The notes: generated from the letters alone by a model not told the origin. DNA of 64,000 nt from DATFQI01 sp963831105 (GCA_963831105.1 CAWHOS010000010.1:62001-126000); one strand, 5' to 3'. Positions 25,177 through 33,759 are shown, counted from the stretch's first letter. Translations and numbers: made by a program.

Positions 25177-26024
25177 CGGGTCACCTCCTGGGTGAACGCG
25201 GCGGTGTGGAGGCGGCCGTCGTCGGTCTTGAACTGCAGGAACAGGCGGTAGTTGCCGGCCGTCGGGAACGTGGCCATGAACTTCAGGCTGTTCTCGTCGG
25301 GGTGCACGTGCAGGAACGCGAGATCGCCCTGGCGCAGCGCCACGAGGTGGCCCTTGGCGCCCAGGTAGTCCTGGATGGCGACGGGCTTGCCGTTGCGGGT
25401 GACCGTGAACGCGAGCTCGGACTCGGCGCCCGCCTTGGTGGCGCCCTCGGTCAGGGTGACGCGCAGGCCGTCGACGTCGACGCTCCGGACCGGCGCGGGC
25501 AGCGTCTGGGAGCGCACCGGGCCGTCGACGGTCAGGTCGTCGGCGAGCGTGTACGGCTTGTCGTCGACGGAGAAGTCGGCGAACACCCGATAGGAGCCCG
25601 CGTCGGGGAGGGTGACGGGGACCGACCAGGTGCCGTCCGGGTTCTCGGTCGGGTGCAGGTGCTGGAAGCCGGTCATGTCGCGCCGGACGACGATGAAGTG
25701 CATGCGCTTGGTGTGCTCGACGTCGAAGTCGCGAACGGTCTGGCCGCTGCGGTCGACGATCCGGAAGGCGAGCTCGAACGGCTTGCCCCGCGGGGCGCTG
25801 CGACGGGCGAGCTCGAGCGTCAGGCCCTTCTCGCTGACGGCCAGCCCGCGCACCGGCTGCGGCGCCATCGTCCCGGCGCCGTCGGCGGCCATCGTGTGCA
25901 TGCCGGCCTTCTCGGTCGCCGGCTTGCCCGGATGGACGTCGATGCGGCTGCCGGCGAACGCGGCGCCGGCGAAGATGAGCGCCGCCGCGACGGCGAAGCT
26001 CGCGAGCTTGGCCAGCGGGTTCAT
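25173..26024 (-). CDS. Secreted or membrane-anchored copper-operon protein with HLHP/HVHP motifs
   Basis: A 283-aa protein with an N-terminal hydrophobic signal (LAKLASFAVAAALIFAGAAFAG). After it come two similar beta-rich halves resembling YtkA/FixH-like folds. Each contains a histidine cluster: TGFQHLHPTENPDGTW (about residue 121) and LAFLHVHPDENSLKF (about 242). Met and His spots (GMHTMAADGAGTM) could bind copper outside the membrane. Start at ATG 26024 overlaps the upstream gene (ATGA), and its stop overlaps copA. I know no tested function. Confidence 0.82.
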   Translation of the reverse strand: MNPLAKLASFAVAAALIFAGAAFAGSRIDVHPGKPATEKAGMHTMAADGAGTMAPQPVRGLAVSEKGLTLELARRSAPRGKPFELAFRIVDRSGQTVRDFDVEHTKRMHFIVVRRDMTGFQHLHPTENPDGTWSVPVTLPDAGSYRVFADFSVDDKPYTLADDLTVDGPVRSQTLPAPVRSVDVDGLRVTLTEGATKAGAESELAFTVTRNGKPVAIQDYLGAKGHLVALRQGDLAFLHVHPDENSLKFMATFPTAGNYRLFLQFKTDDGRLHTAAFTQEVTR

Positions 26025-26419
26025 GCCGTCACCTGCGCGTGGTGATGCAGGTACTCGGCGGGACGAAGCAGCATCACGCCCGCCATGGCCAGCAGCATCG
26101 CGACGTGCTCGATGACCATCAGCGCGCCGAGATCGGTCATGACCTCGGCCGAGAGCAGGCCGATCACAGCGAACGTCGGCACGAACATCGAAGCCGACAT
26201 CTCCACGTTCGCGCGCCAGCCGTGGCCGCGGTAGATCATCCACGCGACCATCCCCGCCGTCATCGTCGTCGCCATGCCGAGGAACATGAACTCGTCCGAC
26301 GTCGCGCCCATCGCGTCCATGGCCCGATCGGCCGGGAAGCTGAGGACGGCCATGCCGGCGAACATCGCGACGACCATCTCGAGGTAGTGCCGCACGAAGT
26401 GCTTCGTGGACTGGCTCAT
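26021..26419 (-). CDS. Met-rich four-helix membrane protein of the copper operon
   Basis: A 132-aa integral membrane protein with about four helices. Methionine is very abundant (VVAMFAGMAVLSF, MFLGMATTMTAGMVAWMIY, MVIEHVAMLLAMAGVMLL), and the C-terminus has AEYLHHHAQVTA. Such Met/His content suits Cu(I) handling but the family is uncharacterised. It is coupled by 4-base overlaps to copZ upstream and to the secreted protein downstream. Confidence 0.8.
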   Translation of the reverse strand: MSQSTKHFVRHYLEMVVAMFAGMAVLSFPADRAMDAMGATSDEFMFLGMATTMTAGMVAWMIYRGHGWRANVEMSASMFVPTFAVIGLLSAEVMTDLGALMVIEHVAMLLAMAGVMLLRPAEYLHHHAQVTA

Positions 26420-26592
26420 GCGGCCACCGCGTCGTAGCCGGCCTCGTCGATCGCAGCCACGACGGCCGCACGGTCGACGTCCGCGCCGTGGACCTGGACG
26501 AGCTTGGCATCGAGGTCGACGTCGACGGCGGAGACGCCGTCCACCTTCGACACCTCGCCGGTCACGGCGATCTTGCAGTGCTCGCAGGTCAT
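26416..26592 (-). CDS. copZ: Copper chaperone (HMA domain), 5' end disrupted
   Basis: A 58-aa HMA protein reading MTCEHCKIAVTGEVSKVDGV onward, with the Cu(I) pair CEHC. The chosen ATG at 26592 lies inside the metal loop with no ribosome-binding site. A good AAGGA site precedes an ATG at 26620 that would give MTHH and then, if two bases (CA) were restored, an ordinary 68-residue CopZ reading through YRAAGMTCEHC. So the present sequence appears to carry a 2-base deletion near 26607. First gene of the leftward copper operon. Confidence 0.75.
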   Translation of the reverse strand: MTCEHCKIAVTGEVSKVDGVSAVDVDLDAKLVQVHGADVDRAAVVAAIDEAGYDAVAA

Positions 26593-26629
26593 GCCCGCGG
26601 CCCGGTATGTGATGCGTCATCGTGTCGTC

Positions 26630-26687
26630 CTTATACGGGTAGGGGGTATAAGCAGAAGCGCAAGGTACTACATACCCCTGGGGGGTA
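26630..26687 (-). promoter_or_regulatory. CsoR-like copper operators upstream of copZ
   Basis: TACCCC-TGG-GGGGTA (26673-26687) is a perfect inverted repeat with the G/C tracts and TA ends of CsoR operators. A second symmetric site, CTTATAC (26630-26636) and GTATAAG (26646-26652) around GGGTAGGGG, lies closer to the gene. Both are between copZ and the GlxA-type regulator. No csoR gene is in the window. Confidence 0.65.
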
Positions 26688-26708
26688 GGTGGGGGTAGCT
26701 CGAATCTT

Positions 26709-27675
26709 TCAGGCGGCGAGCCGGAAGCGCTCGCGGTAGGCGGCGGGGCCGACGCCGAGGCGCCGGTGGAACGCGCGTCGCAGGACCTCGGCGCTGGAGA
26801 ACCCGGAGGCGCGAGCCACCGCCTCGAGCGACTCGGCGCCGTCCTCCAGAAGAGTGCGGGCCCGCTCGACGCGCAGCGTCTCGACGTAGACCGCGGGCGT
26901 CTTCCCGACCTCGGCCCGGAAGGCGCGGGCGAACGAGCGCTCGCTCAGATGCGCGCGGTCGGCGAGCGCCGCGACCGAGAGGTCCTCGTCGAGATGGCCG
27001 GCGATCCACGCCTGCAGCTCGCGCAGCGCCGGCCGCGACGCCTGCTGGACCGACAGCGCGCCGCTGAACTGGGACTGGCCGCCGGGGCGCTTGAGGAACA
27101 CGACCAGCAACTGCGCGACGGTGAGCGCGACCTCCGGGCCGAGATCGTCCTCGACCAGCGCGAGCGCGAGGTCCATGCCGGCGGTGACGCCCGCCGACGT
27201 CCAGACGTCGCCGTCGCGGACGAACACCGGGTCCGGGTCGAGCCGGACCGCGGGGTAGAGCTCGGCCAGGGCGTCGCAGTACTCCCAATGCGTCGTCGCG
27301 CGCCGGCCGTCCAGGAGGCCCGCGGCAGCGAGCAGGTACGAGCCGGTGCAGATCGACGTCGTGCGGCGCGCGCGGCGCGACGCGCGCGCGATCCAGTCGA
27401 CGATCGCCGGGTCCCCGATCGCGCGGCGCGCGCCCGGGCCACCGGCGACGACGAGCGTGTCGTGCCGCGGCGGCGGGTCCGGGAGCGGCTCGACACCGAG
27501 CCGCAAGCCGTTGCCCATCGTGATCCAGCCGTCGGCGCCCGGGCCGACCACGTCGATCCGATACGCGCCGGGCACCTCGACGCCCGGCGTACTCGAAGAC
27601 CTCCACGGGCCCCAGCACGTCGAGCGACTCGGCGCCGTCGACGGCGAGGACAAGGACGCGGCGGATCGGTGGCAT
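26709..27675 (-). pseudogene. GlxA-type AraC regulator (DJ-1/PfpI plus HTH) with a frameshift
   Basis: Corrected, about 321 aa: a DJ-1/PfpI-like N-terminal domain (RRVLVLAVDGAESLDVLGPVEVFEYA; HDTLVVAGGPGARRAI; SICTGSYLLAAAGLLDGRRATTHWE) and a C-terminal AraC domain (DLSVAALADRAHLSERSFARAFRAEVGKTP; SGFSSAEVLRRAFHRRLGVGPAAYRERF). The first 30 residues, starting ATG 27675, are one frame away from the rest. The break is near 27589, where CCGGGC would need to be CCGGC. Such regulators activate neighbouring genes; the target is unknown. Confidence 0.82.
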
Positions 27676-27892
27676 GCGGACGATCCTGTCACTTGCGAGG
27701 CGCTGTCTCCAAGGACCGATACCCCACGAATCCAGCCACACCCGGAGTGTCTTGCTCATCGCCCCGGGCCCTCCATGGCTCGTGTGCGTACGGGGATGGG
27801 TGCACCGGTACGCGCCATTGCCGAGCGGCATCGCGAGGTGGGAAGGTCGTCGGCATGGCCCGCCTGGCTGCCGTCGTCACCCGGTGGCCGCG

Positions 27893-28843
27893 GTGACGGT
27901 CCTGCAACTGGATCGTGAGCGCGTCCGCCGCACGCTCACCTTCTGGCTGCGGCCTGCGTTCGTGCTGCGGGTCGTGAACCGCTTCCAGCGCGTGGCCGGC
28001 TTCGACCGCGCCGTCGCCCTCGCTTCGAGCGCGCTCACCGCGCTGATCCCGCTGACCATCATCGCCGGCGCGCTCCTCTCCGGGATCGGCGGCAAGGATC
28101 CCGCGGACCGGATCATCGACCGCTACGACCTGACCGGCGGCGGAGCCGAGGCGGTGACGGACGCGTTCTCGCCCCCCGACGGAGCCGAGACCAGCTTCAC
28201 CGTCGCCGGCTTGCTGCTGCTCGTCGTCGCCGTGCTGAGCTTCTCGCGCGCCGCCCAGCGGCTGTTCGAGCAGACCTGGGAGCTCAAGCCGCTGAGCGTG
28301 CGCAACTCGTTCAACGGCCTGCTGTGGATCGCCGGCCTCACGGCCTACACCGCGCTGAACGGATGGATCCACGGCGCCCTCGACCTGACCCGCCTCCAGA
28401 TCGGAGCGAACCTCGTGCTGCTCCCCGTGTCGGTCGTCTTCATGGCGTGGAGCGGGTGGGTCTTGACCGCGAAGCGGCTCGAGTGGAGGAGCCTCCTGCC
28501 GTTCGGCGTCGTGGCCGCGATCCTGCTCGCGGTGTACTCGACGGGCGCGTCCGTGTACGTGCCGCACCTGTTCGAGTCCTACGCGACGCGCTACGGCGTG
28601 ATCGGCGCGGTGTTCGCGATGATCTCCGCGTTGTTCTGCGTGATGCTCGTCGTCGTCGGCTCCGCGTCGCTCGGGCGCGAGGTCAGCGACGAGCTGGCGC
28701 GCATCCGGAACGGCGAGCGTCCTCCCGACGGCGAGATCAGGAAGGAGTGGGACGCCCTCATCGCCGAGTCGCGCTCGCGATGGGCGGTCCTGCGCGAGCA
28801 GATCGATCGCCGTCGCGGCAGGACCGGCCGTGGGGAACAGTGA
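27893..28843 (+). CDS. YihY/BrkB-family membrane protein (1)
   Basis: A 316-aa protein with about six helices of the YihY/virulence factor BrkB family. It keeps a family-like opening (FDRAVALASSALTALIPLTIIAGALL) and a long loop before the second helix pair. The cytoplasmic tail is charged (RSRWAVLREQIDRRRGRTG). Start GTG 27893 is a choice; GTG 27884 is possible. A second member lies at 45401. The family's function is not established. Confidence 0.82.
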   Translation: MTVLQLDRERVRRTLTFWLRPAFVLRVVNRFQRVAGFDRAVALASSALTALIPLTIIAGALLSGIGGKDPADRIIDRYDLTGGGAEAVTDAFSPPDGAETSFTVAGLLLLVVAVLSFSRAAQRLFEQTWELKPLSVRNSFNGLLWIAGLTAYTALNGWIHGALDLTRLQIGANLVLLPVSVVFMAWSGWVLTAKRLEWRSLLPFGVVAAILLAVYSTGASVYVPHLFESYATRYGVIGAVFAMISALFCVMLVVVGSASLGREVSDELARIRNGERPPDGEIRKEWDALIAESRSRWAVLREQIDRRRGRTGRGEQ

Positions 28844-28864
28844 AGCGGGCGGGTGCATCGAAGA

Positions 28865-28905
28865 GGTGTGCGCACCGTGGCGGCCCGCCGCTGAGCCCCT
28901 AGCGT
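28865..28905 (+). promoter_or_regulatory. Promoter of the amphi-Trp gene with TGCGC element
   Basis: GGTGTGCGCACC (28865-28876) abuts GTGGCG (28877-28882), then 17 bases to TAGCGT (28900-28905). The ATG at 28912 is 7 bases on, so the transcript is probably leaderless. It matches the layout upstream of other stress-type genes in this window. Confidence 0.5.
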
Positions 28906-28911
28906 TGGGTC

Positions 28912-29130
28912 ATGGAGCTTCTCGAGATCACCCAGAAGGAGTCGCTGCGCCGCGAGGTCGTCGCCCAGCGGCTCCATGCACTGGCCGACGCCCTGTCGCG
29001 CCACAACGACGTCGAGTTCCAGCGCGGCGGTCTGCAGTTCAAGGTCAAGGTCCCCGACGAGATCCAGCTGAAGGTCGAGCTCGAGGTGGGCGACGACGGG
29101 GTCGAGCTCGAGATCGAGATGTCCTGGTGA
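28912..29130 (+). CDS. Amphi-Trp domain protein
   Basis: A 72-aa protein matching the amphi-Trp family: LLEITQKESLRREVVAQRLHALADALSRHNDVEFQRGG, then alternating strands KVKVPDEIQLKVELEVG, ending ELEIEMSW. The aromatic end and amphipathic strands are typical. Widespread in archaea and actinobacteria, with no proven function. It begins the run of small stress-type genes. Confidence 0.82.
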   Translation: MELLEITQKESLRREVVAQRLHALADALSRHNDVEFQRGGLQFKVKVPDEIQLKVELEVGDDGVELEIEMSW

Positions 29131-29228
29131 GCCGGGGTGCGTGCCTCCCTCGCGTCGCATGCACGCCCCCTGGATCGGCGACTGCCGACACATGAACCTC
29201 TCGGCATGCCCTCGCGAAAGGAGACCTC

Positions 29229-29678
29229 ATGAGCGAAGAGACGCTCGAAGAGATGGGCCCGGTCGACTACATGGTGCTCGAATGGCCCGGCGCCCAGCCG
29301 GGCGGCGGTGAGGTGATGCCGCTCCTGAGGGACCTCGTCGATCGCGGCACGATCCGCATCCTCGACATCGCGCTGATCTCGAAGGCCCAGGACGGGTCGG
29401 TGACAGCGGCCGACTTCGGCGACCTCGCGCAGTCCAGCCCGGCTCTCGCGGAGTTCGAGGGCGCGTCGTCCGGTCTGCTCGACCAGGAGGACGTGCAGGA
29501 CGCCGGCTCGGTGCTCGAGCCCGGCACGTCCGCCGCCGTGCTGGTCTGGGAGAACCGCTGGGCCGCGCCCGTCGCAGTCGCGCTGCGCCGCTCGGGCGGG
29601 CAGCTCGTCGCCAGCGGCCGCATCCCCGTCCAGGCCATCATCGCCTCGCTCGACGCGAGCGAAGCCGTCCCCCGATAG
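29229..29678 (+). CDS. DUF6325 family protein (1)
   Basis: A 149-aa soluble protein. MGPVDYMVLEWPGAQPGGGEVMPLLRDLVDRGTIRILDIALISKAQDGSV is the family signature and AGSVLEPGTSAAVLVWENRWAAPVAVALRRSGG the second block. AAAGGAG sits 6 bases before the ATG. It is followed at 13 bases by a SHOCT gene, a common pairing in actinobacteria. A second copy is at 60043. Function unknown; often near stress and membrane-associated genes. Confidence 0.85.
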   Translation: MSEETLEEMGPVDYMVLEWPGAQPGGGEVMPLLRDLVDRGTIRILDIALISKAQDGSVTAADFGDLAQSSPALAEFEGASSGLLDQEDVQDAGSVLEPGTSAAVLVWENRWAAPVAVALRRSGGQLVASGRIPVQAIIASLDASEAVPR

Positions 29679-29691
29679 AGAGGAACCGAGA

Positions 29692-29967
29692 ATGCCCGGA
29701 CTGCTTCGCGGCGTCGTCCGCACCGCCGCCGTCGCCGGCACCGCCACCGCGGTCAGCAACCGCGTGTCGCGCCGTCAGGCCCAGCGCTGGTCCCAGCAGG
29801 AGGCCCAGCCCGAGTACTACGCGGAACCGCCGCAGCAGGCTCCCCCGCCCGCGGCGCCCGCGCCCGACATGATCGGCCAGCTCAAGGAGCTCGCCGCACT
29901 CAGGGAGCAGGGCGTCCTCACCGACGCGGAGTTCGCCGACCAGAAGGCCCGGCTCCTTGCGAGCTGA
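29692..29967 (+). CDS. SHOCT domain protein
   Basis: A 91-aa protein. A basic, helical N-terminus and a Pro/Gln-rich middle (QPEYYAEPPQQAPPPAAPAP) lead to a C-terminal SHOCT motif QLKELAALREQGVLTDAEFADQKARLL. SHOCT mediates small protein-protein contacts. GAGAGGAAC precedes the ATG. Part of the DUF6325-SHOCT-PLDc_N run. Confidence 0.85.
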   Translation: MPGLLRGVVRTAAVAGTATAVSNRVSRRQAQRWSQQEAQPEYYAEPPQQAPPPAAPAPDMIGQLKELAALREQGVLTDAEFADQKARLLAS

Positions 29968-29999
29968 GCTCCTCTCGAGCCGATAAGGAGTCCTGTCCC

Positions 30000-30374
30000 A
30001 TGGTTCTCGCAGCAGCCGAGTATCCGTTCCTGAACATCTTCTGGACGATGATCATCTTCTTCAGCTGGGTGATCTGGATCTGGATCGTGATCGGCGTCCT
30101 CGCCGACGTCTTCGCCCGGAAGGACATCTCAGGTTGGAGCAAGGCGGGGTGGTGCGTGTTCGTCATCGTGCTGCCGTTCTTCGGCGTCCTCACCTACCTG
30201 ATCATCCACAGCAGCGACATGGCCGACCGCAAGGCGCAGGCGTACGCGGGCAGGGCGCCCGTCCCGACGGGCGGCGCCGCCGGCGAGATCGAGAAGGCCA
30301 AGCAGCTCCTCGACGCGAACGCGATCACGCCGGCCGAGTTCGACGTGCTCAAGGCCAAGGCCCTCGCCGCCTAG
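30000..30374 (+). CDS. Two-helix membrane protein with PLDc_N and SHOCT domains
   Basis: A 124-aa protein. Helix 1 (FLNIFWTMIIFFSWVIWIWIVIGVLADVF) and helix 2 (AGWCVFVIVLPFFGVLTYLII) with RKDISGWSKAGW between them are the phospholipase-D N-terminal membrane region, found alone in many actinobacteria. A C-terminal SHOCT helix pair (IEKAKQLLDANAITPAEFDVLKAKAL) follows. AAGGAG lies upstream. Probably works with the SHOCT protein next to it. Confidence 0.88.
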   Translation: MVLAAAEYPFLNIFWTMIIFFSWVIWIWIVIGVLADVFARKDISGWSKAGWCVFVIVLPFFGVLTYLIIHSSDMADRKAQAYAGRAPVPTGGAAGEIEKAKQLLDANAITPAEFDVLKAKALAA

Positions 30375-30413
30375 CCCAGCCGGCCCGAGGCGAAGATGAC
30401 GCGGAGGCCGAGC

Positions 30414-30438
30414 GCGCCGGGACGTGGTGTCCCGGCGC
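30414..30438 (+). terminator. Perfect 10-bp hairpin after the PLDc_N-SHOCT gene
   Basis: GCGCCGGGAC, loop GTGGT, GTCCCGGCGC. No mismatches. It lies 40 bases after the stop in an otherwise featureless 220-base gap, consistent with a terminator for the DUF6325-SHOCT operon. Confidence 0.6.
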
Positions 30439-30597
30439 AGGCCGGGACGACGGTCCTGCTCACGCTCGCCCTGCTGCTCTCCGGCGGCATCCCGACGCGG
30501 CAGCCGGGCGCCGCGACGGTCGACGCCGAGCGCGGTCCACCACGCCGCGACGAAGTCACCGTCTGAGCCGGGGAGGCGCACCCCACCCGCGGGACAC

Positions 30598-30638
30598 GTG
30601 TGCGCGCCATTGGCGCTGCGGGGCCCCGCGGGGACACT
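30598..30638 (+). promoter_or_regulatory. Promoter of the HdeD-like gene with TGCGC element
   Basis: GTGTGCGCGCCA (30598-30609), TTGGCG (30610-30615), 17 bases, GACACT (30633-30638); the ATG is at 30646, predicting a leaderless mRNA. GCGCCA-T-TGGCGC (30604-30616) is also a perfect inverted repeat around the -35. Confidence 0.6.
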
Positions 30639-30645
30639 CCGGCAC

Positions 30646-31236
30646 ATGTCCGATCATGCCGCCCAAGATCCCCTCTCAGAGCTCAGCGGCGCCGGCTGGC
30701 TCCTGATAGCCGCCGGAGCGATCTCGATCGTGGCCGGCCTGCTCGCGATCGCCTATCCGGACATCACCCTGAAGCTGCTGGCGATCTTCGGCGGCATCAA
30801 CCTGATCATGATGAGCGTCCTCAGCCTGGTCGACGCGTTCTCGCGCCACGCCGACAGTGGCTCGAGATCCCTGTCGGCGGTGCTCGGGGTGCTCAGCCTC
30901 ATCGCCGGCCTGCTCCTGCTGCGCCGGCCCGGGGAGACGCTCCTGGTGCTGCTGCTGATCTTCGGCATCTGGCTCGTCGTCTCGGGAGCCGTCCAGTTCT
31001 TCCGCAGCTTCGGCGAGCTCGAGGGCCGTGCCATCCGCATGCTGGCCGCGCTCTGCGAGATCGTGCTCGGCGTCGTGATCCTCAGCGTGCCGGAGCCGAG
31101 TCTCCGCACGGTGGCGGTCATCGCCGGCATCGCCTTCGTGCTCCGGGGCGCGACCGCCGTCTACGCGGGCTGGCAGCTGCGCCGCGCCGGCGCCGCGCTC
31201 GGCGGAACCACGGCCGGGCCGGCGCCTGCCGCCTGA
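30646..31236 (+). CDS. HdeD family acid-resistance membrane protein
   Basis: A 196-aa membrane protein with six helices in three pairs, the DUF308/HdeD fold. Repeated units such as GWLLIAAGAISIVAGLLAIAYPDITLKLLAIFGGINLI and SLSAVLGVLSLIAGLLLLRRPGETLLVLLLIFGIWLV define it. HdeD is linked to acid resistance in E. coli; the role here is inferred to be general envelope stress. Convergent with the LPG-synthase-like gene, stops touching. Confidence 0.85.
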   Translation: MSDHAAQDPLSELSGAGWLLIAAGAISIVAGLLAIAYPDITLKLLAIFGGINLIMMSVLSLVDAFSRHADSGSRSLSAVLGVLSLIAGLLLLRRPGETLLVLLLIFGIWLVVSGAVQFFRSFGELEGRAIRMLAALCEIVLGVVILSVPEPSLRTVAVIAGIAFVLRGATAVYAGWQLRRAGAALGGTTAGPAPAA

Positions 31237-32223
31237 TCAGCCGCCCGCGGGCGCGGGCTTCGCGAACGCCCGGCGGTGCACCGCGTACGCGATCGCGCCG
31301 ATCGGCAGCGGCAGCCAGTACGCGGCGAGCCGGTAGGCGAGCGTGGCGACCAGCGCGTCGCCCGTCGCGACGCCCGCGAGGGCGAGCGTGCCCGTCAGCC
31401 CGGCCTCGACGAAGCCGAGACCCCCGGGCGTCAGCGGGATCAGCGCCAGCATCTGGGCGACGCAGAACGCGAGCAGGACCGCCGACGGCGACGGCCGGGC
31501 CCCGACGGCGAGCAGCGCGAGCAGCAGCGCCGCGTAGTCGAACGCCCACCGGCCCACGGTGGCGACCAGCGCCTCCGGCCAGTCTTCGCGGAGCACGTCG
31601 CGGATCAGGTCCCGCTCGCGCAGGAGCCGCCCCGGCAGCTCCCCGTCGTTCTCCCGGCGCCGGACGCGGCAGCTCGCGGCCTGCACGATCCGCCCCGCCC
31701 ACCGCAGCGGCGCCTCGGTGAGCAGCAGCAGCGCGCCGGCGGCGACGAGGACGGCCAAGGCCACCCCGCCGGCCCACGCGGCGCGCGCGAGGCTGCGGTC
31801 GATCCCTCCTCCGCCGATGACGGCGGGGAGGGCCAGCGCCGGCAGCGCGAAGACGATGCCCGTCAGCATCAGCGAGGCCGCGACCAGGCCGCTCGCCGCC
31901 GTGGGGCCGGCCACGCCACCTCGTACGAGCATCGAGTACTGGAGCGCGTTCGCGGCGGCGCCTCCGCCGGGAAGGACCCGCGAGGCGGCGGTGGCGGCCA
32001 GCTGGGACGTCACGACGCCCATCCAGCGCCGCTCGCGCAACGTGATCCGCAGCAGCGCCCACTGGCAGCCGAACGCCCCCAGCTGGGCGATGACGATCAG
32101 CTGCAGCAGGAACGGGTCGAGATCGAGCACCGCCGGCCAGGAGTCGAGGACGTCGAGGATCGCCGGCCCCACCAGGTACAGCGAGACGCACGCGATCGCC
32201 AGCAACACGACGCGGCGCACCAT
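31237..32223 (-). CDS. Lysylphosphatidylglycerol synthase-like transmembrane protein (UPF0104)
   Basis: A 328-aa protein with about eight helices, the flippase-like region of MprF without the aminoacyl transferase part. AAANALQYSMLVRGGV and the C-terminal LIPLTPGGLGFVEAGLTGTLALAGV are the conserved blocks. It may move lipids or a polyprenyl compound. Its ATG overlaps the stop of the MBL-fold gene upstream, so the two form an operon. Confidence 0.87.
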   Translation of the reverse strand: MVRRVVLLAIACVSLYLVGPAILDVLDSWPAVLDLDPFLLQLIVIAQLGAFGCQWALLRITLRERRWMGVVTSQLAATAASRVLPGGGAAANALQYSMLVRGGVAGPTAASGLVAASLMLTGIVFALPALALPAVIGGGGIDRSLARAAWAGGVALAVLVAAGALLLLTEAPLRWAGRIVQAASCRVRRRENDGELPGRLLRERDLIRDVLREDWPEALVATVGRWAFDYAALLLALLAVGARPSPSAVLLAFCVAQMLALIPLTPGGLGFVEAGLTGTLALAGVATGDALVATLAYRLAAYWLPLPIGAIAYAVHRRAFAKPAPAGG

Positions 32224-32984
32224 CAGCGTGCCTCGCGCACCGCCGGCGTCAGCGCCGACGACTCGCCGGGCGCCAGCACCTTCACGGCCGTGTTCGGCGC
32301 GTGGATGGCCGCCAGCCGCGCGAACTCGCGGGCGGGCATGGCCGGATCGTCCCGCCAGGGCACGCCGCGGGCGGCATAGGTGCCCCAGTGGATCGGGATC
32401 GCCACGCGCGGCGCGAGCATGCCGGCGGCGCGCGCCGCTCCCTCGGGGTCGAGATGCCCGGGCCCGAGCCGGGGTCCCCAGCCCCAGATCGGCAGCAGCG
32501 CGACGTCGATGTGCGCTGCGAGGTCGCGCATGCCGTCGAACAGATCGGTGTCGCCCGCGAAGTAGACGCGGACCGTCCCGTCGACCAGGAAGCCGATCGC
32601 CCGGCGTGCACGCCCGACCGGCATCCGGCGGCCGTCGTGCACCGCCTCGACCGCGGCGATCTCGAGGGCGCCGACCTGCGCGCGCCGCCCGGGGACGAGC
32701 TCGGTCACCGGCCGGCCCTGGCGCCGGAGTATCTCCGCGACGGCGGGAGGGGCGAAGGCCGGGACGGTGGAGGAGATCCGCCGCAGCGACGGCAGGTCCA
32801 GGTGGTCGCGGTGCGCGTGCGAGATGAGGATCGCGTCGGGGCGCAAGTCGCCGGCGACGGGCGCAGCGATCCGGGGGATGTGACCGATCCGGTCGCGCAG
32901 CACGGGATCGGTCAGCAGCGTGACGCCGTCGAGGACGATGAGGGTGGTGGCATGGCCGACGTACGTGAGCCGGTCGACTCGCAC
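32223..32984 (-). CDS. MBL-fold metal-dependent hydrolase
   Basis: A 253-aa metallo-beta-lactamase-fold enzyme. YVGHATTLIVLDGVTLLTDPVL opens it and ISHAHRDHLDLPSL is the HxHxDH zinc motif; YFAGDTDLF supplies the bridging Asp and IPIHWGTY the late histidine. The pattern matches the UlaG-like/NAPE-PLD-like group. Operon with the LPG-synthase-like gene suggests a lipid substrate, but that is inference. Confidence 0.88.
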   Translation of the reverse strand: MRVDRLTYVGHATTLIVLDGVTLLTDPVLRDRIGHIPRIAAPVAGDLRPDAILISHAHRDHLDLPSLRRISSTVPAFAPPAVAEILRRQGRPVTELVPGRRAQVGALEIAAVEAVHDGRRMPVGRARRAIGFLVDGTVRVYFAGDTDLFDGMRDLAAHIDVALLPIWGWGPRLGPGHLDPEGAARAAGMLAPRVAIPIHWGTYAARGVPWRDDPAMPAREFARLAAIHAPNTAVKVLAPGESSALTPAVREAR

Positions 32985-33066
32985 GAGGCGAGCCTCGCAG
33001 CCGAGCGCCGGCCTGTCAGGGATGCCGGCCCCCCGGGACCGGGCGTGCGCGCCTGCGCTCCCCGGT

Positions 33067-33759
33067 TCAGCCCACCTGGTTCGCGGCCTCGACGCCCTCG
33101 GCGTCCGAGAGGAACATCAGCGCCGCCTTCACGCGCTTGCTGACGTCCTCCGCGTAGGCGAGGCCCAGCTTGAGGAAGATCGAGTTGATGTGCTTCTCGA
33201 CGGCGCGCTTGGTCAGGAAGAGCGATTCGGCGATCGCCGTGTTGCTCTTCCCCTGGGCGATCTCGGCGAGCACCTCGCGCTCACGCGCCGTCAGCTCGTT
33301 CAGCGGCGAGCGCTCGGCACGGCCGCGGGCCGTCACCAGCGCCTCCACGATCTTCGGGTCGATCAGCGACCCGCCGTCCGCCACCGCCCGGATCGCCGCC
33401 ATCAGCTCCGCGCGGTTGTGGACGCGCTCCTTGAGCAGGTAGGCCCTGCCGTCCGATCCGCGCTCGAGCAGCGCGAGCGCGTAGAGCGGATCGGAGAACT
33501 GACTGAGGACGACGACGCCGATCTCGGGATGGCTGTCGCGGAGCTCGCCGGCCAGCCGGATCCCCTCGTCGGTGCCCGTCGGCGGCATGCGGATGTCCGT
33601 GAGCACGACGTCGGGCCGGTGCTGCTCGCACGCCTCGCGCAGGGAGTCGAGGTCGCCCACGGCGGCGACGATCTCCACCGCCGGGTCGACGGCCAGCAGC
33701 TGGTGCACGCCTTCGCGCACGATCAGGCTGTCCTCACCCAGGGCTATGCGGATCACCAT
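33067..33759 (-). CDS. NarL/FixJ-type response regulator
   Basis: A 230-aa regulator. The receiver has the acidic pair in ALGEDSLIV, phosphoacceptor Asp in VVLTDIRMPPTGTDEG (about 54) and LLKERV (Lys about 109). LuxR HTH: LTAREREVLAEIAQGKSNTAIAESLFLTKRAVEKHINSIFLKLGL. A TTGCCC-N18-GTTATT promoter-like pair sits upstream, with the -10 close to the ATG. No kinase is adjacent; partners may be the kinases at 39266 or 51169. Confidence 0.9.
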   Translation of the reverse strand: MVIRIALGEDSLIVREGVHQLLAVDPAVEIVAAVGDLDSLREACEQHRPDVVLTDIRMPPTGTDEGIRLAGELRDSHPEIGVVVLSQFSDPLYALALLERGSDGRAYLLKERVHNRAELMAAIRAVADGGSLIDPKIVEALVTARGRAERSPLNELTAREREVLAEIAQGKSNTAIAESLFLTKRAVEKHINSIFLKLGLAYAEDVSKRVKAALMFLSDAEGVEAANQVG

